From contig CAJXHI010000023.1 of the NCBI GenBank assembly GCA_913051655.1, positions 1 through 49,190 on the forward strand: a stretch of DNA of 49,190 nucleotides, read 5' to 3'. The translations under genes were made by a program, and so were the position numbers. Of this stretch, positions 7,911 through 16,193 are shown piece after piece. Positions within the stretch are counted from its first letter, which is position 1. Each line of letters opens with the position of its first letter. The stretch is from an uncultured Alphaproteobacteria bacterium (GTDB lineage: Bacteria > Pseudomonadota > Alphaproteobacteria > Rhodobacterales > Rhodobacteraceae). The notes under the pieces were generated by a model, which saw only the letters and a program-made list of their open reading frames with translations, was not told where the DNA came from and made no database searches.

Positions 7911-8903
7911 TTAAGCGGTATATTCCCCGATATAGGATTTTTTTCGCGCAGTTGAGGGCTGAATGCCAAATTTCTACCGATACCATTTGGTAAGGAGCGT
8001 TACATTCGAAAATCCACAGGCCATTGAAATTTCTGAAATGGATAGTTCAATTTGAATTAATAGTTTTTCAGCCTGTTCCAACCGCAAAGCGCGGTACACT
8101 TGCAAAGGCGATTTTTGCAGCTTTTCTCCGAATGAGCGCTCAAGCCGACGTGGCGAAACAGCCATGACGCTTGCGATTTGCCCGACAGTGAGCGTTTCTT
8201 CTAGATGGTCAAGCATGATATCCAAGGCTTCGCGGACCAGAGGGTTACCTTCAGCCATCCGTTTATAATACCAATGTTCACTAGATTGTGTTGAGGAATG
8301 GTCTGAGCTTAGTCCAAGTTGCGCGCGCAAAGCGCTTGCAATGAAGTTCCCTTCGAGAGCCCCGATAAGATCGATCATCATCTCAATTCCGGCAGCTGGG
8401 CTTACCGCGCTGCTAATTGAGGCTTGATGACAGATGTTCCCATCATGATAATCGCACAGATTTCCGCCTTCATTGATAGCGGCGCGAAATTCTAAGTGAA
8501 CGGATGTTTTCTGCGTTTTCAAAATAGATGCGCTTAGCGGAACAAAAATGACAGATCCGATGATGCACACGCGCGCGGCACTGCGCAAAGTAGGGCAGAA
8601 ATGCGGAAGCTCTTCCTCCGAAACGTGCCAAGGATCAAAGATTCCGCTGGCAAGGACAAGCGTCTGGTTTGATGTGCACGGTTTAGATGTTCTGATCAGG
8701 TCGCTCGCATTCACTTGCGCCCATGCAAACAAATCTTTTCCAATCAGTGTATTGGCTGCGCGCAGGGCATCAATGCAGCCATCCGCCGCAAATCGTGTAG
8801 TATCGCTTTGCGACACAAAGACAAAATCTCGAGTGAGACTTCGCAATGCTCAAAGTGCGTCTGCAGTCGGATGTGCCGAAGCGTTGGCTTTCTGAAGATA
8901 CAT
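7911..8903 (-). pseudogene. GlxA/CdhR-like AraC-family regulator broken by two in-frame stops
   Basis: The uninterrupted part (8846-7974, 290 codons) has a divergent DJ-1/PfpI-like N-terminal domain and an AraC helix-turn-helix pair (VGQIASVMAVSPRRLERSF, then ISEISMACGFSNVTLLTKWYR). It begins at TTG and stops abruptly at a TAG (7974-7976) inside the second recognition region. Translation past the TAG continues in frame for 20 codons with the expected family ending (KFGIQPSTARKK) to a TAA at 7911-7913. At the other end an ATG at 8903 with a strong GGGAGG Shine-Dalgarno starts MYLQKANASAH in the same frame and meets a TGA at 8850-8852. The restored length, about 330 codons, is normal for the family. 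It follows soxG by 49 bases, so it was probably the last gene of the sox operon or a regulator of the carnitine genes. Two stops suggest recent loss. Confidence 0.75.
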
Positions 8904-8952
8904 TGTTGTTGCCTCCCATTTATTTTTCACACATGTAGCGCATTATTGCGCG

Positions 8953-9552
8953 TTATAAAACATTATCTATCGATGTTTTGATTGCGTGAAGAAATGAGCC
9001 AGCCGATGAACTAGCCGACATTAGCGTGTATTCTGCTACTGAGTTGCGGTGGATAATAGTACCCAGATGTTCCATAGCCGTTCTTGCGAGTGCGCCCACC
9101 CCAAATCTGTCAGGATGCAGATCAATTGGACAGACCCGCTCCAATGCGCGTAGGCTGTCGGGCCCACTAAGCGTTAAGCTAACCCAGACGTCGCTTTGGT
9201 CAGTGGTATATATATTATCCCCAAACTTATCCGCAAGTGCCTTATGGGCCGTATACCCGTCGTTTTCCCCGTTTTTTAGGCAGAAAAGTTGATCTTTTCC
9301 CAAACGCAGCAAAGCTGTTGTACCGTCCTTGGATTGCGTAGACATTCCCACCTCGGGCAGATTTAATTTCAAAACGGTTTTAATCGCTTTTTCGGCTTTT
9401 GCTTCAAAGCCAAGCGGCAGTGCAAGAGAAGTGATTGCACGATCCGTAATTTCTTTGATGATGACTGTGCCATAATCTTTCTGAAATCCGCCCAAGAAAG
9501 GCGTTGGCTGCAAAGAAAACTTAGCCACGTTGTAGTACTCCATCTGGGTCAT
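8953..9552 (-). CDS. soxG: Sarcosine oxidase gamma subunit
   Basis: 199 residues, the usual size of SoxG, which resembles part of the aminomethyltransferase fold and helps assemble the heterotetramer. Family-typical segments are DVWVSLTLSGPDSLRALERVCPIDL (positions ~119-145) and ARTAMEHLGTIIHR. It overlaps the 3' end of soxA by 32 bases if the first ATG is used; a second ATG lies three codons later at 9543. Last intact gene of the soxBDAG operon. It is followed, 49 bases on, by the ribosome binding site and start of the disrupted AraC-type regulator. Confidence 0.85.
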   Translation of the reverse strand: MTQMEYYNVAKFSLQPTPFLGGFQKDYGTVIIKEITDRAITSLALPLGFEAKAEKAIKTVLKLNLPEVGMSTQSKDGTTALLRLGKDQLFCLKNGENDGYTAHKALADKFGDNIYTTDQSDVWVSLTLSGPDSLRALERVCPIDLHPDRFGVGALARTAMEHLGTIIHRNSVAEYTLMSASSSAGSFLHAIKTSIDNVL

Positions 9553-12469
9553 AGAAATGGGGCGAAACGATTTCCACCTCTACCTCAATACCGTACGCAG
9601 GGTTCACCATCTGTACCATCTCCCCCAAACGCTCATGCCCGCGTTTTATAAAACCAAGCCCAATCGAATGGCCCAGTGTGGGCGAATATGCCACGGATGA
9701 CATCCAACCCTGATCATTTTCCATTGTGGTTTGCTCGCCTTTGGTGATGAAATGCGATCCCGCCAACAACGCATCAGAGGGATTAACAGCTTTAAAACCT
9801 ACAAGGCGAATAGCATCCGGCAAGTTTAACTCAGCCCGTTGAGACAGTGTTTTTCCGATAAAATCTTTTTTCGAACTGACAAAACCGCCCAATCCAAGGT
9901 TCAGCGCTGTGGTTTGTCCGTTTAACTCATTACCCGCAGCATGGCCTTTTTCAATCCGCATTACGCCAAGCGCTTCGGTGCCGTAGGGAACCGCATCAAA
10001 TTCTGCGCCGGCCTTCATCAACACATCCATCATGGAATTACCGTATCTCGCAGGCACCGCAATTTCATACGCCAACTCACCTGAAAATGATATTCTAAAC
10101 AAACGGGCAGGGGTGCCGCCACAGACGCTCAGCTCCGCGCAGGCCATGAACGGAAAGGATTCATTTGATAAATCCAAGGGCGCATCGACAACTTTGGAAA
10201 GAAGATTGCGCGCATTTGGGCCGGCAACCGCGAATTGCGCCCATCCATCTGTTGTTGAAATCAGGTGTACATCTAAGTTTGGCCAGAGGCATTGGCGTGC
10301 AAACTCAAGCTTACGGAACACAAGTACAGCGTTTGCTGTTGTGGTTGTCATCACAAAGTGATTTTCGCCGAGGCGCGCTGTTGTTCCATCGTCATACGCG
10401 ATCCCGTCTTCGCGCAGCATCAAACCATAACGAACTTTGCCCACCGATAATTTCAAGAATGCATTTGTGTAAATGTAGTTAAGAAATTCTGCTGCGTCTT
10501 TCCCTTGGATGTCAATTTTGCCCAAGGTTGTCACATCACAAATTCCGACAGAGGCGCGGGTCATCGTCACTTCACGATCAACGCTGTCGCGCCATCCTTT
10601 TTCTTCAGCGCGGGCAAACCATTGCGCCCGCATCCAATTGCCGGTTTCGACAAATGTAGCACCGTTTGCCTCTGCCCAGAGATGGCTTGGGGTCAAGCGA
10701 TAGGGTTTGAAATCTTTGCCGCGTGCACGACCTGCGAGCGCGCCAATTGGTACGGGCGTATAGGGCGGGCGAAAGATCGTTGTGCCCGTTTCGGGAATGG
10801 TCTTCGCTGAGCATTCGGCTAAGATCGCAAGACCAGCAATGTTAGATGTCTTGCCCTGATCTGTCGCCATGCCAAGCGTAGAATAACGCTTAAGATGTTC
10901 AACCGAGCGAAAGCCTTCTTGGTAAGACAATTTGATATCCTTGACTGTGACATCGTTTTGAAGATCGACCCACGCTCGTTTTTTGCTTTCTTTGACGTGC
11001 CAAAAGGCAGTGCAAGATTGCGCCTCATCTTCTGTAACAGGCAGTACGGCCGCTTTGCTTTTGAAACTTAGATCCTGTAAAATCTCAATTGTTGTTTCGG
11101 CTGTGCTTTTTATAATTGAGGAAAGTCCTAAAACCCCATTGGCGGCGCCAGCAACACGCATGCCCGCGGGCAACGTGCCACCGGGAACAAAGGCGAGAAT
11201 GTCTTCATTCCATACTGGTTTGCCGCGTTGATGACAGGTCAGATGAACAGTTGGGTTCCAGCCGCCTGTAACGGCTAAACAATCAGTGCTGATCTTACGG
11301 CCATTTTTTAACGTTATAGAAGACAATGCCTTACGACCTGCCGTGTCAAGAATAAGTCCGCCAATGATCACCTCTACTCCAGTAAGATCAGGTGGGTTTA
11401 CCCCTTCACGCACATCAATCAAAGCGCGTACATTTACACCTTGCGCGATCAAATCACTTGCCGTGCGCCAGCCATCATCATTATTAGTGAATACGGTAAC
11501 ATTTTTTCCCGGCACAACGCTAAAACGGTTCACATAACTGCGCACTGCCCCTGCAAGCATAATACCTGGACGGTCGTTATTAGAAAACGCGATTGGGCGC
11601 TCGGTCGCACCAGCGCAAAGAAGAGAGCGTTTGGAATAGATGCGCCAAAGGATTTGGCGGGGCTTTCCAGCAGAAGATTTGAGATGGTCTGTCATGCGCT
11701 CCAACGCGCCAAACACACCGTGATCGTAGGCACCATAAATAGTGGTTCTCGTCATCAGACGGACATTTGGCAGCGTCGTCAGTTCAGCTACCACCTGTGC
11801 GGCCCAATCACTTGATGCGGATCCATCTATTACAAAGCTTTCGCTGTTCAACCGGCCGCCAAAACGAAAATCTTCATCCGCTAGTATAACTTGAGCGCCA
11901 CTGCGCGCAGATGTAAGCGCAGCAATTAAACCGGAAGGACCAGCTCCGATGATTAAAAAGTCGCAATGCAGAAACCCTTTGTCATAGGTGTCGGGATCTT
12001 CTTTCATCGATAAATTACCCAACCCCGCAGCGGCGCGGATCATAGGTTCATACAGCTTTTCCCAAAACGCTTTTGGCCACATGAAAGTTTTATAATAGAA
12101 GCCAGCGCCTAAGAAGGGAGCTGCCAGATCGGCAATAGACAGCAAGTCGAATTCAAGTGATCCGCGGTGATTTTGGCTTGTTGCAATCAGGCCATCAAAA
12201 AGCTCTGCAACTGTCGCGCGTGTGTTGGGTTCCTGTGCCGCTCCGGTGCGCAACTGGACAAGCGCATTCGGCTCTTCAGGCCCTGCGGAAAATATCCCGC
12301 GTGGGCGGTGATATTTAAAACTGCGCCCGACCAATTTTTGCCCATTCGCTAAAAGGGCAGAGGCCAGTGTATCCCCCGCGTAGCCTTCCATCCCTTTTCC
12401 GTTAAAGCTGAAATGCATCGGCTTAGTGCGATCAATTAAGCCGCCAGATATCCGATGGCTTTGGCTCAT
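9521..12469 (-). CDS. soxA: Sarcosine oxidase alpha subunit
   Basis: 982 residues, full length. In order: an N-terminal ferredoxin-like domain without iron-sulfur cysteines (FKYHRPRGIFSAGPEEPNAL, 51-70), a dinucleotide-binding Rossmann domain (IIGAGPSG at 173-180) for NAD, a second dinucleotide segment near VTVFTNNDDGW, and a C-terminal GcvT-like aminomethyltransferase domain (~600-980) that takes the one-carbon unit onto tetrahydrofolate. With SoxB, SoxD and SoxG it oxidises sarcosine to glycine and yields hydrogen peroxide and 5,10-methylene-THF. The start codon overlaps the soxD stop by four bases (ATGA), so the genes are translationally coupled. Confidence 0.93.
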   Translation of the reverse strand: MSQSHRISGGLIDRTKPMHFSFNGKGMEGYAGDTLASALLANGQKLVGRSFKYHRPRGIFSAGPEEPNALVQLRTGAAQEPNTRATVAELFDGLIATSQNHRGSLEFDLLSIADLAAPFLGAGFYYKTFMWPKAFWEKLYEPMIRAAAGLGNLSMKEDPDTYDKGFLHCDFLIIGAGPSGLIAALTSARSGAQVILADEDFRFGGRLNSESFVIDGSASSDWAAQVVAELTTLPNVRLMTRTTIYGAYDHGVFGALERMTDHLKSSAGKPRQILWRIYSKRSLLCAGATERPIAFSNNDRPGIMLAGAVRSYVNRFSVVPGKNVTVFTNNDDGWRTASDLIAQGVNVRALIDVREGVNPPDLTGVEVIIGGLILDTAGRKALSSITLKNGRKISTDCLAVTGGWNPTVHLTCHQRGKPVWNEDILAFVPGGTLPAGMRVAGAANGVLGLSSIIKSTAETTIEILQDLSFKSKAAVLPVTEDEAQSCTAFWHVKESKKRAWVDLQNDVTVKDIKLSYQEGFRSVEHLKRYSTLGMATDQGKTSNIAGLAILAECSAKTIPETGTTIFRPPYTPVPIGALAGRARGKDFKPYRLTPSHLWAEANGATFVETGNWMRAQWFARAEEKGWRDSVDREVTMTRASVGICDVTTLGKIDIQGKDAAEFLNYIYTNAFLKLSVGKVRYGLMLREDGIAYDDGTTARLGENHFVMTTTTANAVLVFRKLEFARQCLWPNLDVHLISTTDGWAQFAVAGPNARNLLSKVVDAPLDLSNESFPFMACAELSVCGGTPARLFRISFSGELAYEIAVPARYGNSMMDVLMKAGAEFDAVPYGTEALGVMRIEKGHAAGNELNGQTTALNLGLGGFVSSKKDFIGKTLSQRAELNLPDAIRLVGFKAVNPSDALLAGSHFITKGEQTTMENDQGWMSSVAYSPTLGHSIGLGFIKRGHERLGEMVQMVNPAYGIEVEVEIVSPHFYDPDGVLQRG

Positions 12470-12753
12470 CTGTCGCGCCCCTTTGCTCGGGCAACGTCAC
12501 GGGCCAATTGGACATATTTAACTTCATGGGTGATTGTATTTCGCGTCACTACAAGCCAAGAGCGATCTCCCTGTTCATGATACCATAGCTCTTTATGCTC
12601 ACCAGCTGGATTATCGCGTAAATAGCCATATTCATAAAACTGCTCCTTCGCATCAGGTGCGTTTGGGTTAGGGCGATCAATCATGCTTGCATCACCAAGA
12701 TAGACGAATTCAGCGGCATCACGCGGACCAAGTAAAGGATGCTTGATAATCAT
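12466..12753 (-). CDS. soxD: Sarcosine oxidase delta subunit lacking the usual zinc cysteines
   Basis: 95 residues from the ATG at 12753, chosen over the ATG at 12798 because GAGGTGG stands just upstream and MIIKHPLLGPRD aligns with the normal SoxD start. SoxD is the small zinc-binding subunit. Canonical members begin CPxCG and carry further His and Cys ligands after the FRDNP motif. Here the first pair reads HPLLG and the distal site reads WYHEQGDRSW, so one His remains but the Cys residues are replaced. The YLRDNPAGEHKELWYH core and VTRNTITHEV identify the family. It lies 69 bases after soxB and overlaps soxA by four bases. A zinc-free lineage of SoxD is more likely than a broken gene, because the rest is well kept. 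Confidence 0.87.
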   Translation of the reverse strand: MIIKHPLLGPRDAAEFVYLGDASMIDRPNPNAPDAKEQFYEYGYLRDNPAGEHKELWYHEQGDRSWLVVTRNTITHEVKYVQLARDVARAKGRDR

Positions 12754-12822
12754 AAACCACCTCGTTGACGTTGCCTGCGCATGCAGTAATCTGGACAAGT
12801 TGATCTGAGGAATATTGTCATA

Positions 12823-14073
12823 TTAATGCAAATTTGGCTGATTGCCCTGTCCCTTTTCATCGATCAAGTGACCACGTTCAAACCGGTTCAGCAGCATTTC
12901 TTTTGCGACCGGGTGTGGTTCGTCTGTGGCTAAAAGGTGGGCGTAGCAATACCCGCTGGCAGGGGTAGCTTTGAAGCCGCCATAGCACCAACCACCATTG
13001 AAATATAGTCCACCGATATGTGTTTTGTCGATAAAGGGCGACCCATCCATGGACATATCCATTATACCACCCCAACTTCGCAACAGGCGCGCACGTCCGA
13101 TCATTGGCATGATGGCCATGCCGCTTTCAGCGACGTCTTCCACCACAGGAAGGTTTCCACGCTGGGCGTAGCTATTATAACCGTCAATGTCACCCCCAAA
13201 GACAAGCCCACCTTTATCAGACTGGCTTACATAAAAATGTCCCGCCCCAAAAGTGATAACGCCAGGAAGAACTGGCTTTAACCCCTCTGATACAAAAGCT
13301 TGGAGAACATGACTTTCGATGGGTAGGCGCATACCAGCCATCGCCATTACACGACTTGAAGATCCCGCAACGCAAACGGCGATTTTCTTTGCGTTCACGT
13401 CACCTCTCGTTGTGTGCACGCCTTTGCATGCCCCGTTTTCGATATGAAATCCGGTCACCTCGCAGTTTTGGATGATATCGACCCCATGAGAGTCGGCGCC
13501 ACGAGCATATCCCCAGGCAACAGCGTCATGACGCACTGTGCCGCCACGCCGCTGATATAATCCACCTTTGATGGGAAAACGCGAATTGTCAAAGTCCAAA
13601 AATGGAAGCTCTCTTCGTAACTGCGCTTCATCCGCCAATTCGGCGTCTGCACCGGCGAGTATCATCGAGTTTGCACGTCTTACAAAAGCGTCCCTTTGTT
13701 GGTCGGAATGAAAGAGGTTCAATATAGATCTTTGGCTGATCATCGCGTTGTAATTAAAGTCCTGCTCGAGGCCTTCCCACAATTTGAGCGAAAACTCATA
13801 AAACGGTTCGTTCCCTGGAAGCATATAATTTGAGCGGATGATCGTCGTGTTGCGCCCTATGTTGCCCGACCCGAGCCAGGCTTTTTCAAGAACACCCACA
13901 TTTCTGACGCCGTAGACCTTTGACAGATAATAGGCAGTTGACAATCCATGTCCCCCACCGCCGATGATGATGATGTCATAATCTGATCTGGGCTTTGGAT
14001 CTCGCCAAGCAGTTTTCCACCCTCGATTGCCAGTCAGTCCTTCTAGGAATACTTTGAAACCGGAATACCGCAT
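12823..14073 (-). CDS. soxB: Sarcosine oxidase beta subunit
   Basis: 416 residues, full-length SoxB. The FAD-binding Rossmann motif IIIGGGGHGLS is at residues 35-45. The conserved HDAVAWGYAR starts with His182, matching the histidine that carries covalent FMN in heterotetrameric sarcosine oxidases. The C-terminal GGWCYGGFKATPASG motif is that of the DAO-type flavin domain. SoxB holds the substrate-oxidising FAD site. It is the first gene of the minus-strand sox operon and is divergent from an AraC-family regulator, with 50 bases between their starts (86 if the second ATG of the regulator is used). That arrangement suggests direct control by that regulator. Confidence 0.93.
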   Translation of the reverse strand: MRYSGFKVFLEGLTGNRGWKTAWRDPKPRSDYDIIIIGGGGHGLSTAYYLSKVYGVRNVGVLEKAWLGSGNIGRNTTIIRSNYMLPGNEPFYEFSLKLWEGLEQDFNYNAMISQRSILNLFHSDQQRDAFVRRANSMILAGADAELADEAQLRRELPFLDFDNSRFPIKGGLYQRRGGTVRHDAVAWGYARGADSHGVDIIQNCEVTGFHIENGACKGVHTTRGDVNAKKIAVCVAGSSSRVMAMAGMRLPIESHVLQAFVSEGLKPVLPGVITFGAGHFYVSQSDKGGLVFGGDIDGYNSYAQRGNLPVVEDVAESGMAIMPMIGRARLLRSWGGIMDMSMDGSPFIDKTHIGGLYFNGGWCYGGFKATPASGYCYAHLLATDEPHPVAKEMLLNRFERGHLIDEKGQGNQPNLH

Positions 14074-14123
14074 GCGAATCTGTACTCTTTCGATCTAACA
14101 ATATAATTGCGGGATTCTCCGGT

Positions 14124-15116
14124 ATGGGCTTTCTCAAAATAGACATATATTATTTCAAAATGGAAAAAACGGGTTCAGAATTGAAAACTTGGCGCATTGG
14201 TGTTTTACCGATAACGGGCTTTGCATTGATGGCCTATGCTTCAACCGTTGAACCCTTTCGTGCTGCAAATGTACTTAGCCGTCGTCCATTATACGATGTG
14301 GTCAATGTTGCGTCTACGCTTTCGCCAGTCCCAAGTTCGGGAGCGGCAAGTGTCACGCCGCAGGCAACGATCAAAGAACCGTTGGATTTAGATTATCTTT
14401 TTGTTGTAGCAGGCGGAAACCCCATGCTGTTCAAAGATCGCAATATTCTTGCATTTCTCGGACGGATGTCGCGTTTTGGGGCGCGGATGGGAGGGGTATC
14501 AGGGGGACCGGTGATTCTGGCTTTGGCAGGGTTGATGGAAGGGCGGCGGATGACAGTGCATTGGGAGCATGGTGAAGCGTTGAGCGAAAGCTTTCCCAAT
14601 TTGATGATTGAACGCACTCTTTATGTGATCGACCGGGACCGTTTGACTTGTGCAGGGGGTACAGCGGCATTGGATCTTATGTTGGAATTGATTACCAATC
14701 AACATGGATCGCAGTTTGCAAGCCTCGTCAGCGACTGGTTTTTGCACACTGAAATTCGCCCCTCTATCGGACCGCAGCGCAGTGGCATGCCGGCGCGCGT
14801 TGGATCTTCCAATGTTGCAATATTGGATGCAGTAAAGGTCATGGAAAGCCATGTTACTGATCCGGTAAGTTTGCCTGACCTGGCTTTTGCTGCTGGAGTA
14901 TCGGAGCGACAGCTAAACCGTCTCTTTCGGCAAAAACTTGGGCGGTCAACGATGGGATATTATCGGGATTTACGCCTTGATAAAGCGCGTAATCTATTGG
15001 CCAACTCGTCGCTTCCGCTTACCGAAATCGCCTACGTGACGGGTTTTGCAAATTCGTCACATTTTTCGCGTTTGTTTTCTGAGTATTTTGGTAAATCGCC
15101 GTCTTCGTTTAGGTAA
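14124..15116 (+). CDS. GlxA/GbdR-like AraC-family transcriptional regulator
   Basis: 330 residues: an N-terminal DJ-1/PfpI-like sensor domain (~30-210; FGARMGGVSGGPVILALAG, MTVHWEH, DRLTCAGGTAALDLM) and a C-terminal pair of AraC helix-turn-helix motifs (VSLPDLAFAAGVSERQLNR; PLTEIAYVTGFANSSHFSRLF; ending FGKSPSSFR). This is the architecture of GbdR, SouR and CdhR, which sense glycine betaine, dimethylglycine, sarcosine or carnitine in Pseudomonas. It is divergent from soxB and complete, unlike the regulator at 7911-8903. The start is uncertain: the ATG at 14124 has no good Shine-Dalgarno, and an ATG at 14160 gives a more typical N-terminus. Ligand identity is inferred only from the neighbours. 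Confidence 0.85.
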   Translation: MGFLKIDIYYFKMEKTGSELKTWRIGVLPITGFALMAYASTVEPFRAANVLSRRPLYDVVNVASTLSPVPSSGAASVTPQATIKEPLDLDYLFVVAGGNPMLFKDRNILAFLGRMSRFGARMGGVSGGPVILALAGLMEGRRMTVHWEHGEALSESFPNLMIERTLYVIDRDRLTCAGGTAALDLMLELITNQHGSQFASLVSDWFLHTEIRPSIGPQRSGMPARVGSSNVAILDAVKVMESHVTDPVSLPDLAFAAGVSERQLNRLFRQKLGRSTMGYYRDLRLDKARNLLANSSLPLTEIAYVTGFANSSHFSRLFSEYFGKSPSSFR

Positions 15117-15175
15117 GGGCTTGAAAAAGAGTCTCTGATTGACACGCTGGTTCATAATCAGGAGATGCTTTGGTC

Positions 15176-15896
15176 ATGCATATTTTGATTTTTGCAGCAC
15201 GCGCATGTGGTAAATCCCGAAACATTTTTCGATTTCTTAAAACGAGGATTGACATACTTTCGAGGCTGTTGAAACGAATGAAGGCGAAGCACTTTTAGGT
15301 AATTACTGATATGATGCACCATGGGTCATGTGTGAGCCAATGAATATCTGGCAAGAGGAAAAATATCTTTTGCTGAAAGTAGTAACGAGTACATCAAACA
15401 AGCTGTTAAGGTTAGAGGCAAACCTTACTTGGAACTTTCGCTTAGTCAGAAATTTTTGGCAGAAGCGCTAGGCGGTGAAGTGGGTCCTTCTAAGCGACCT
15501 GAAATAGGTGTCATGAATGTCATTCTGACAGACAGATGTACCAGTGGCGTATTGTTGGATGATTTTGGAGATCGGTTTTCTTATCTTCAAATTCACAGCG
15601 CCGAGGTTAAAAGTTTGCCTGAAGGAGCGGTAATACTGATAAGATCAAATTATTGTGCGGTTCTGGCTATTTCATGGGAGACGCGTGCTTTTTCAGTATA
15701 ATTTCACGTCGAAATCGAACAAAATAACGTTGCTAAATGGGGTCAAATTCCAGCTTACGCCAACGCATTGGACAAAGCACTTGACGCAGGGGCGACTGGG
15801 CTGTTGCGAAAAACCTGTGATGAGCAAATTTTGAAGTTTAGTAAAAAGATAGAACTTTTATACATGAATCGGTTTCAAACTGCCGCGTACACGTGA
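15176..15896 (+). pseudogene. Decayed class I glutamine amidotransferase (GMP synthase-like domain protein)
   Basis: Fragments of one protein appear in order but in different frames. MHILIF opens at 15176; a frame near 15190-15260 reads HVVNPETFFDFLKRGLTY; the next reads EAVETNEGEALLGNY, a TGA, then WVMCEPMNIWQEEKYL; another reads YIKQAVKVRGKPYLE, then FLAEALGGEVGPSKRPEIGV and SAEVKSLPEGA. A TAA at 15699-15701 sits where a Gln codon is expected before FHVEIEQN. The rest runs to a TGA at 15894-15896. The expected nucleophile motif GLCLGHQ reads ELSLSQK, so the catalytic Cys is Ser. Only 15429-15701 looks like an open gene, and it is a shard. At least three frameshifts, two stops and a lost active site make this an old pseudogene. 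Confidence 0.8.
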
Positions 15897-16160
15897 TTAG
15901 GTTTCAACAGCCCGCGTCAGCGATAATCGTGCAGTTTCCAAATGTTCCTTTATGAAGTTTGCTGAACGCTCTGGTTTGCGTGCGCGAAGAGCCTCTAATA
16001 GGGGGTTTGAACGTTATTCAATGCTTTAGAGGGTGGCGTCGGTGTCTAGCCTTTCTGTTACAAACCTATAAACATTCATCGTACGTGATTCCTAGAATGC
16101 GGTGAAAGTTTACATCGTCCGATAAGAAGCCGGGTAATTTTCTGGAAGCTTGATTTAAAA
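15897..16160 (-). pseudogene. Remnant of a GntR-family (FCD domain) regulator
   Basis: On the minus strand, the last segment before a TAA at 15897-15899 reads NPLLEALRARKPERSANFIK followed by EHLETARLSLTRAVET, which matches the C-terminal FCD helix of GntR regulators. About 100 bases upstream in another register, LPGFLSDDVNFHRILG matches the FCD metal-site region (D...FH). Stops and frameshifts lie between them, and the DNA-binding N-terminus is absent: the LysR gene end begins at 16194. It converges on the amidotransferase remnant with no gap. The assignment rests on short motifs only, and the upstream boundary is approximate. Confidence 0.6.
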
Positions 16161-16193
16161 ATGTAGGGTTTGCACTCCTTTAAAATAAAAATT

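Noticed and set aside
7667-7993. 108-codon plus-strand open frame after the carnitine operon
   Set aside because: Its end runs antisense into the AraC-type regulator, there is no ribosome binding site, and the protein has no recognisable features.
12754-12798. Upstream ATG giving a 110-residue SoxD
   Set aside because: The extra 15 residues do not match the family, and the GAGGTGG element fits the ATG at 12753.
15429-15701. 90-codon hypothetical gene
   Set aside because: It is only the middle section of the amidotransferase pseudogene, starts inside the family sequence, and lacks the catalytic Cys.
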